Shown here: positions 58,471 through 64,000 of the stretch, one piece after another | Position numbering within the stretch: the stretch's first letter is position 1 | Layout of the letters: each line of letters starts with the position of its first letter | DNA from: Sanguibacter suaedae | GTDB taxonomy: Bacteria; Actinomycetota; Actinomycetes; Actinomycetales; Cellulomonadaceae | Length of the DNA stretch: 64,000 nt | Assembly: GCF_016342785.1 (NCBI RefSeq) | Contig: NZ_JAEINH010000006.1 | Location: forward strand, 62,001-126,000 | Direction: 5' to 3' | Notes under the pieces: model-generated | Database searches by the model: none | What the model saw: the letters and a program-made list of their open reading frames with translations, nothing else | Told to the model about the DNA's origin: nothing | Made by a program: the position numbers and the translations under genes

Positions 58471-58863
58471 TCAGTCGAGGACGACCACCTCGTACTCCGC
58501 GGGGTCCGGTTGCGAGGCCACCCACGCGTCGATGCTCGAGACAACCAGGGAGACGTCCGTCGACTCCGGCACCTCGGTCTCGTCGGACCGGGTGTGCACC
58601 CACACGGGGGCCTCGTCCGGCCCGCTCTCCTGCTCCTCGGCGCTCTCCTCGGCGCGGAAGACGACGATGAGCTTCTTGCCGTCCGCCGCCTCCACGAGGC
58701 TCGACACCGTGCCGCTCGTCCCGAGCAGGCTCTGCGTCGAGTCGATGCTCGCCGCCGGGTCGTCCGAGCTCTGCACGAGCGACGTCACGGCCCCGCACGA
58801 CGTGAGCGGGGCCGAGACGAGGACGAGGATCCCGAGCACGAGAACCCTGTGCACCGTCGCCAT
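58471..58863 (-). CDS. Hypothetical lipoprotein (130 aa)
   Basis: 130 residues with a hydrophobic N-terminus (RVLVLGILVLVSAPLTSC) and lipobox LTSC (Cys about 23). The mature part is acidic with no recognised domain; segments such as KKLIVVFRAEES and DVSLVVSSIDAWV suggest an alpha/beta fold. It lies between the aldose epimerase and the MFS gene, with 90 and 43 base gaps. Function unknown. Confidence 0.7.
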   Translation of the reverse strand: MATVHRVLVLGILVLVSAPLTSCGAVTSLVQSSDDPAASIDSTQSLLGTSGTVSSLVEAADGKKLIVVFRAEESAEEQESGPDEAPVWVHTRSDETEVPESTDVSLVVSSIDAWVASQPDPAEYEVVVLD

Positions 58864-58953
58864 GATCGTCCTCCGCCCTGCCCCGTCCGTGTCCTTGTAC
58901 AGGGTTCATCGGCAGCGGACGGCGCGGCTTGAAGGACGGGGCGGGCGAACCGC

Positions 58954-59934
58954 TCAGGTGACGGAGGTCTCACGCACCTCGAGCGTGAAGGTCCCGGTGC
59001 GCTGCTCCCCCGGTCCGAGGAGGAACACTCCGTGCTCGGTGCCCGGTGTGTCGAGGAGTGCGAACGCACCGTTGCAGTTGGTCACCGGCTCCACCGCGAA
59101 GTACGACCGTCCACGAGGCGCGTAGACCACCGTGTGCGAGTACACGGGGTCGGCCGTCAGACGCACCTCCACCTCGCCGAGCCCCGGCCCCGCCGGGTAG
59201 ACGATCCGCGCGGGCGCCCCGGGCTCCAGGTCGGTGAGGCAGTCGTCGACGAACACGTCCCCGACGGGCCGCAGCCTCCGGTAGTCGGCACGCTCCGGGA
59301 CGTCGCCGGCCGGGCCCGTCGCCATGGCGCGCACCAGCGCGTACCCGCGCCGCGCCGGGACCTCGAGCATCGCCTCCGGACCACCCGCCGCGAGGCTCCG
59401 CTGGAAGTACGGGTGGTGCCCGAACCCCGCGGGGAACGTCTCGTCGTCGTCGTTCTCCACCGTCGTGGTGACGGACAGCCCGTCACCCGTGAGCGTGTAG
59501 GCGACACGAGCCCGGAAGCGCCACGGGAAGTTCACCCCGACGAGGTCCCGTGTCGAGAGCTCGAGGACCACCCGGTCCTCGTCCCTGGCCACCACGGTCC
59601 ACGCGAAGCCCGTCGTCGCCCCGTGGATGGCCGTGCCGTCCGCACCGTTGCGCGCGAGCATCCACTCGCGCCCCTCGAAGCGCAGACGCCCGTCCGCGAT
59701 GCGGTTGGACCACGGCACCAACGGGAACGACGCACACCGCTCGGGCGCCGTCCGGTGCTCGGTCCGCGTGGGCCGCAGGAGGTCGCGCCACCGGTCGCCG
59801 ACGAGCACCCGCCCGTAGGCGAGCGCCGCCCCGGACGCCGGGAGCACACCGATCTCCCAGCGTCCGTTGCGCAGCACCACGACCTCACCCACGACGGGCA
59901 GCATCCCGGTACGGACCGTGTCAGAGCGTGACAT
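58954..59934 (-). CDS. Aldose 1-epimerase family protein
   Basis: 326 residues. The galactose mutarotase fold is indicated by [22 protein letters not shown], the catalytic-type His in GTAIHGA and GFGHHPYF, and a terminal Glu in [15 protein letters not shown]. It interconverts anomers of a free hexose. Its ATG lies 14 bases inside the GH94 gene, so it is translated from the same message. Cellobiose phosphorylase releases free glucose, which makes a glucose mutarotase a sensible partner. Confidence 0.9.
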   Translation of the reverse strand: MSRSDTVRTGMLPVVGEVVVLRNGRWEIGVLPASGAALAYGRVLVGDRWRDLLRPTRTEHRTAPERCASFPLVPWSNRIADGRLRFEGREWMLARNGADGTAIHGATTGFAWTVVARDEDRVVLELSTRDLVGVNFPWRFRARVAYTLTGDGLSVTTTVENDDDETFPAGFGHHPYFQRSLAAGGPEAMLEVPARRGYALVRAMATGPAGDVPERADYRRLRPVGDVFVDDCLTDLEPGAPARIVYPAGPGLGEVEVRLTADPVYSHTVVYAPRGRSYFAVEPVTNCNGAFALLDTPGTEHGVFLLGPGEQRTGTFTLEVRETSVT

Positions 59935-62422
59935 CGACCTGCACGGTCGACCCGGGGGCCGCGTAGGGGACCTCGTTGCCCTCGACCGGGACGCCGTCGA
60001 CCACGAGGCTCCCCCGGGCGCCCGGCGTGCCGGAGTTCGTCACGTGGATCACGTACGTGGCACCGCGGGCCGTGCGGGTCACCGTGTACTCCGGGACGTC
60101 CGGACCGATCTGCGGGTCGACCACGAGGCCGTCGTACCCGGGCCGCACCCCGAGGAGGTACTGGCTGACCGCCACGAAGTTCCACGCCGCGGTCCCCGTG
60201 AGCCACGAGTTCTTCGCCTCGCCGTGGCGCACGGCCTCCTTGCCCGCGATCATCTGGGCGTACACGTAGGGCTCGAGGCGGTGCACCTCGGAGATCTCCT
60301 CGCGGTACGCCGGCGTGATCCGCTTGTAGTAGTCGAACGCCTGGGCGCCACGGCCGACGACCGTCTCGCCGATGATCACCCACGGGTTGTTGTGGCAGAA
60401 GATGCCACCGTTCTCCTTGTACCCGGGCGGGTACGTGGAGACCTCTCCGAGCTCGATCTGGTAGCTCGTGTACGCCGGGTACTGCAGGACCATGCCGTGG
60501 TCCGTGGCGAGCATCTCGTTCACCGAGTCGAGGGCGCGCAGGGCCGGGCTGCCCTTGGCCTCGGGGGTCGTGGGGTCCGTCCCCTCGACGCCGATACCGG
60601 CCATGACCGCGAAGCCCTGGGGCTCGATCCAGATCTTCCCCTCGGGCTTCTCGTCCGTCCCGACCTTGTTCCCGTAGAAGTCGTAGGCCCGCAGGAACCA
60701 CTCGCCGTCCCAGCCGTGGGACAGGACCGCCGCCCGCATCTCCTCGACGGCGGCGCGCGCCTCGGCCGCCACGTCCGTCAGGCCGCGGCGCTCGGCGAGC
60801 TCGGCGTACTCCGCCCCGTAGAGGACGAACTGCGCCGCGATGAACACCGACTCCGCGACGCCGCCGGCCTGGTTCTCCGTGGTCTGGAACGACTCGCCCG
60901 GCTCGTTCGAGAAGCAGTTGAGGTTGAGGCAGTCGTTCCAGTCGGCACGACCGATGAGCGGCAGGCCGTGCGGGCCCCGGTGGTCGAGCGTGTACCGGAA
61001 GGACCGCGTGAGGTGCTCGAACAGGGGCTCGGCGAGAGACTCGTCGTTGTCGAACGGCACCTGCTCGTCGAGGATCGAGACGTCACCCGACTCCTTGATG
61101 TACGCGGCGACACCCGCGATGAGCCACAGGGGGTCGTCGTTGAAGCCGGACCCGATGTCGTTGTTCCCCCGCTTGGTCAGCGGCTGGTACTGGTGGTAAG
61201 CGGAGCCGTCGGGGAACTGCGTGGCAGCGATGTCGAGGATGCGCTCGCGGGCTCGCTCGGGGATGAGGTGGACGAACCCGAGGAGGTCCTGGTTCGAGTC
61301 GCGGAAGCCCATCCCGCGGCCGATGCCCGTCTCGAAGAACGACGCCGACCGGGACATGTTGAACGTGACCATGCACTGGTACTGGTTCCACACGTTGACC
61401 ATGCGGTCGAGCTTGTCGTCGGTCGACGACACGGAGTACGTGGACAGCAGGGACGTCCAGTACTCGCGCAGCGCCTCGAAGGCGGCGTCGGTCTGCTCGG
61501 TCGTCGCGAAGCGCGCGAGGAGCTCGTGCGCAGGACCGCGGTTGATGCGCTGCTTCTCGCCGATCCCGGCGGCCTCGTCGGCCGGGGCCCACTTGGCGTC
61601 GGCCGGGGTCTCGACGTACCCGAGCACGAACGTGTACGTCGCGGACTCGCCCGGCTCGAGGTGCACCTCGAGCGAGTGGGACCCGATGGGGTACCAGCCG
61701 GACGCGACGGAGTTCCCGGACACGCCGGCCCGCGGGACGGCGGCCTCACCGAGCCCGTTGTAGGCGCCGACGAACGTGTCGCGGTCCGTGTCGAAGCCCG
61801 CGACCGGCGCGTTGACCCCGTAGACGGCGTAGTGGTCACGACGCTCGCGGTACTCGGTCTTGTGGTAGATCGCAGCGCCGTGCGGGGAGTCGGTCTCGAC
61901 CTCGACCTCGCCGATCGACAGGTTCCGCTGGTAGTTCGTCTGGTCGTCCTGCGCGTTCCACAGGCAGAACTCCGCGAAGGAGAACAGGGTCGCGCTCTTG
62001 GCGACGTCGGAGGTGTTGGTCACCGTGACCTTCTGCACCTCGGCGTTCTCGCCCATGGGCACGAAGTAGAGCGTGTCGACGCGGAGCCCACGGCGCTCAC
62101 CGGTGATCCGGGTGTAGCCCATGCCGTGACGGGTCTCGAAGTGGTCGAGGTCGGCCTTGACCGGCAGCCAGGACGGGGTCCACACGTCGCCGCCGTCGTT
62201 GACGTAGAAGTAGCGGCCCCCCGAGTCGGCGGGGATGTTGTTGTAGCGGTAGCGCGTGAGGCGCCGCATCTTCGCGTCCCGGTAGAACGAGTACCCGCCC
62301 GCCTGGTGGGAGATGAGCGAGAAGAACTGCTCGGAGCCCAGGTAGTTGATCCACGGGTAGGGCGTGTGGGGGGTGGTGATGACGTACTCGCGGGCTTCGT
62401 CGTCGAAGTGGCCGTAGTGCAT
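59921..62422 (-). CDS. Cellobiose phosphorylase, GH94
   Basis: 833 residues from ATG at 62420-62422, GAGAGG upstream. [18 protein letters not shown] and the segments after it closely follow the cellobiose phosphorylase of Cellulomonas gilvus as I recall it. The catalytic Asp lies in [13 protein letters not shown], and the phosphate pocket region [20 protein letters not shown] is intact. There is no signal peptide, so it acts in the cytoplasm. It converts cellobiose and phosphate to alpha-glucose-1-phosphate and glucose. Two CelR-type operators precede it. Confidence 0.96.
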   Translation of the reverse strand: MHYGHFDDEAREYVITTPHTPYPWINYLGSEQFFSLISHQAGGYSFYRDAKMRRLTRYRYNNIPADSGGRYFYVNDGGDVWTPSWLPVKADLDHFETRHGMGYTRITGERRGLRVDTLYFVPMGENAEVQKVTVTNTSDVAKSATLFSFAEFCLWNAQDDQTNYQRNLSIGEVEVETDSPHGAAIYHKTEYRERRDHYAVYGVNAPVAGFDTDRDTFVGAYNGLGEAAVPRAGVSGNSVASGWYPIGSHSLEVHLEPGESATYTFVLGYVETPADAKWAPADEAAGIGEKQRINRGPAHELLARFATTEQTDAAFEALREYWTSLLSTYSVSSTDDKLDRMVNVWNQYQCMVTFNMSRSASFFETGIGRGMGFRDSNQDLLGFVHLIPERARERILDIAATQFPDGSAYHQYQPLTKRGNNDIGSGFNDDPLWLIAGVAAYIKESGDVSILDEQVPFDNDESLAEPLFEHLTRSFRYTLDHRGPHGLPLIGRADWNDCLNLNCFSNEPGESFQTTENQAGGVAESVFIAAQFVLYGAEYAELAERRGLTDVAAEARAAVEEMRAAVLSHGWDGEWFLRAYDFYGNKVGTDEKPEGKIWIEPQGFAVMAGIGVEGTDPTTPEAKGSPALRALDSVNEMLATDHGMVLQYPAYTSYQIELGEVSTYPPGYKENGGIFCHNNPWVIIGETVVGRGAQAFDYYKRITPAYREEISEVHRLEPYVYAQMIAGKEAVRHGEAKNSWLTGTAAWNFVAVSQYLLGVRPGYDGLVVDPQIGPDVPEYTVTRTARGATYVIHVTNSGTPGARGSLVVDGVPVEGNEVPYAAPGSTVQVDVTL

Positions 62423-62514
62423 GTGAGCGCCTCTCGCCTCGGTGTGGACGTGGCGCACCTGGAGGTGGACCGACGCCGTTCGGGGCGGGCCGCGGTGCCT
62501 CACGTCTAGGGGGT

Positions 62515-62528
62515 TGGAAGCGCTCCCA
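62515..62528. promoter_or_regulatory. CelR/CebR-type operator 1 of the GH94 operon
   Basis: TGGAAGCGCTCCCA differs by one base from the 14-bp CelR/CebR palindrome TGGGAGCGCTCCCA. It is 93 bases upstream of the GH94 start codon. This regulator family releases DNA on binding cellobiose, the substrate of the encoded enzyme. Confidence 0.8.
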
Positions 62529-62593
62529 CGCCTCCGTACGCTCGGAAGCATAGCGGTTCTGGATCGCAGAGGACACGCCCGGGAGCACTTTCG

Positions 62594-62607
62594 TGGGAGC
62601 GCTCCTA
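62594..62607. promoter_or_regulatory. CelR/CebR-type operator 2 of the GH94 operon
   Basis: TGGGAGCGCTCCTA differs by one base from the CelR/CebR consensus. It lies 79 bp (centre to centre) from operator 1, about seven and a half helical turns, and 43 bases past the cyclase stop. The pair could allow co-operative repression. Confidence 0.8.
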
Positions 62608-62650
62608 CAGATCGCCCCCAGCGGTTCCCCGCCCCACGCCGCGAGAACCC

Positions 62651-63727
62651 TCAGAGCTCCGGCGTGTAGGCCCGCTGAAGCTGCACCGGCGCGATCGTGC
62701 CGAGCCCCTGCACCTCCCGCGGCGCCCGCGCGGTGAGGGCGAAGCGCGCGTCCCCCGCGAGGAGCGCAGCGGTGGCGGGGTCGAGGAGCACGGTGCCCGG
62801 GTCGGCCTCGTCCGTGAGCCGGGCGGCGAGGTTCACCGACGGCCCGAAGACGTCCCCGAAGCGCGACAGGACCCTCCCCCACACCAGGCTCACCCGCACC
62901 GGCGGGACGTCCACCCCCGCCATGTCGCGCCCCTCGGTCGCCAGCCCGAGGGCGACCTCGGCACCGGCGTGGACGTCGTCCGCGATGAACAGCACCGCGT
63001 CGCCGATGGTCTTGACGACCCGTCCCCCGGCCGAGGTCACCACATCCCGGGCGCCCGCCTCGAAGTCCGACACGAAGTCCGAGAGCTCGGACGAGCGGAG
63101 GCTCGCCGTGCGCGTCGTGAACGAGACGATGTCCGCGAAACCGACCGCGCGCGGCAGCGGCAGCTCGCCGTGGCCGGAGTCGTCCACGGCTCTGGCGCCG
63201 GAGAACTCGACCGACCACCGGCCCGCGAGCGCGGCCAGCTGCCTGCGCCACGCGTGGACGAGCTGCGCCTCGAGGACGGGGGCGAGGCTCGGCAACCGGT
63301 CGAGGACCAGGAGCCGGGCGCTGGTGTCGTCGAGATCGTTGCGGAACGCCATGTGCTCGACGAGCGCCTCGGCCTGCCACAGTGCGAGACGCTCGGTCGT
63401 GTGACCGACCGAGCGCACGAGGGTCGTGAGCGACCTGCTCGAGAGGCCCTCCGCCTCGGCGAAGTCGGCGATCTCGCGGAGCGCCTGTGCGTCGTCCTCG
63501 GTGAACGTCTCCTCGTCGCTCCCTGTGACGGGGAGCCCGAGGGCCCGCCAGTAGCTCCGCAGGAAGTCCCGCCCGAGACCGGTCTGCTCGGCCATGCTCT
63601 CGAGGGAGTGGGCCCGAGGACCACCGAGGAGCGTCTCGTCGAGCTCGGCGGCGCCTCCGTCCGGACCCGGCTGGCTCGACGGGTCGACCTGCGTGGGGTC
63701 GGAGGCGCGGGGCACGTCGGTGGACAC
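62651..63727 (-). CDS. Class III adenylate cyclase with Rv1264-like regulatory domain
   Basis: 358 residues from GTG (VSTDVPRASDPTQVDPSS). A helical N-terminal domain (about 40-175) with MAEQTGLGRDFLRSYWRALG and ESLSTRS-type repeats resembles the pH-sensing autoinhibitory domain of mycobacterial Rv1264. The cyclase domain (about 190-355) has the metal Asp in VGFADIVSF and TIGDAVLF. The preceding Lys (VVKTIGD) and the NxxxR pair (SVNLAARLTD) needed for ATP specificity and transition-state binding are present. It should be active and soluble. Its start lies four bases after the birA stop. Confidence 0.88.
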   Translation of the reverse strand: MSTDVPRASDPTQVDPSSQPGPDGGAAELDETLLGGPRAHSLESMAEQTGLGRDFLRSYWRALGLPVTGSDEETFTEDDAQALREIADFAEAEGLSSRSLTTLVRSVGHTTERLALWQAEALVEHMAFRNDLDDTSARLLVLDRLPSLAPVLEAQLVHAWRRQLAALAGRWSVEFSGARAVDDSGHGELPLPRAVGFADIVSFTTRTASLRSSELSDFVSDFEAGARDVVTSAGGRVVKTIGDAVLFIADDVHAGAEVALGLATEGRDMAGVDVPPVRVSLVWGRVLSRFGDVFGPSVNLAARLTDEADPGTVLLDPATAALLAGDARFALTARAPREVQGLGTIAPVQLQRAYTPEL

Positions 63728-63731
63728 CCCG

Positions 63732-64000
63732 TCAGTTTAGGCGAAGGTGATGCACGTCACCGCTGTGCACGGTGTGCAGCTCCCCGGTCGCCGTCCGCAC
63801 CTCGAGAGCACCGTCGGGAGCCAGGCCGCGCGCGGTCCCGTGCACGGCCCGGCCGTCCGACAGCTCGGCGCGCACGTGAGCCCCGATCGTGGCGCACGCC
63901 CCCGCGACGTCGTCCCGGAGACCTGCTGCGACGGCGTCACCGCCGGCCGCCGACCACCGGCCCGCGATCTCCGCGAAGGACTCCGCGAGCGCGGTGAGGA
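63732..64000 (-). CDS. birA: Biotin-[acetyl-CoA-carboxylase] ligase, C-terminal part
   Basis: A minus-strand frame open from the window edge to TGA at 63732-63734. It reads LTALAESFAEIAG and, near the end, ELSDGRAVHGTARGLAPDGA followed by LHTVHSGDVHHLRLN. This is the C-terminal SH3-like domain of bacterial biotin protein ligases (GTARGLxxDGALxV). The catalytic domain lies beyond the window. Biotin ligase charges carboxylase subunits. Confidence 0.85.
   Translation of the reverse strand, partial: LTALAESFAEIAGRWSAAGGDAVAAGLRDDVAGACATIGAHVRAELSDGRAVHGTARGLAPDGALEVRTATGELHTVHSGDVHHLRLN

Noticed and set aside
1..64000. CRISPR arrays, transposases, integrases and prophage genes
   Set aside because: None seen: no regularly spaced direct repeats, no DDE or recombinase motifs, and no flanking target duplications around the immunity patch.

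Overview
The window is a very GC-rich actinobacterial chromosome segment. Gene content points to the Cellulosimicrobium/Cellulomonas group (Promicromonosporaceae or Cellulomonadaceae): secreted beta-1,3-glucanases of families GH81 and GH16 (the latter with a ricin-type CBM13), a giant GH92 protein, a PL11 rhamnogalacturonan lyase, a Cellulomonas-type GH94 cellobiose phosphorylase, CelR/CebR-like operator boxes, and a tmRNA whose tag ends DFALAA. This assignment is inferred from gene families; no marker gene was compared.

Layout. 1-3.4 kb: the 5' end of an ATP-grasp gene, then a compact operon of a stand-alone receiver protein, a membrane HEAT-repeat protein and a processive-type GT2 glycosyltransferase. 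3.5-6.2 kb: two identical tRNA-Lys(CUU) genes, tRNA-Leu(UAG), a Bcp-type peroxiredoxin, trmB and a thioredoxin. 6.3-9.3 kb: secreted GH81. 9.4-17.3 kb: housekeeping genes (DUF4916/NUDIX, ABC-F, rdgB, MBL hydrolase, murI, clpS with DUF2017, pncB). 17.3-22.3 kb: an SF2 helicase coupled to a DUF3039 protein, a ROK regulator, a DUF4349 lipoprotein and an S4 protein. 22.3-24.7 kb: PL11 lyase. 25.4-30.8 kb: the conserved ssrA-smpB-M23 peptidase-ftsX-ftsE-prfB block. 31-36 kb: ThrE-type exporter, YtcJ-type amidohydrolase and an APC permease.

36.2-38.05 kb is a lower-GC accessory patch. Four short minus-strand genes include a clear DUF2185/Imm33 immunity protein, an ankyrin protein and a probable YezG/DUF600-like immunity protein. 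Upstream of them lies a 41-codon reading-frame remnant, as expected of a decayed polymorphic-toxin locus that kept its immunity genes. It is followed by an actinobacterial Tad/Flp cluster (38.1-42.7 kb) in which every gene but two overlaps its neighbour, and by a four-gene translationally coupled MacAB-like ABC operon with a peptidoglycan-binding adaptor and a lipoprotein (42.9-47.2 kb).

47.5-54.5 kb: GH16-CBM13 glucanase converging, through a 52-bp perfect palindrome, on a 1,858-residue cell-wall protein. That protein fuses a GH92 mannosidase, a metallophosphoesterase, Ig-like repeats and a LAVTG sorting signal. Its GH92 domain carries Gln where mannosidases of this family have the acid Glu, a feature I associate with mannose-phosphate-mannose uncapping. 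The most interesting reading of the window is therefore a single anchored protein that uncaps and then dephosphorylates yeast phosphomannan, working beside two yeast-wall glucanases.

54.7-64 kb: a sulfite-oxidase-fold molybdoenzyme, small enzymes, a Bcr/CflA-type MFS exporter, a GH94 cellobiose phosphorylase overlapping an aldose epimerase and preceded by two CelR-type boxes, an Rv1264-like adenylate cyclase and the 3' end of birA. All function statements rest on reading the translated sequence and on recalled family features; no database search was run.
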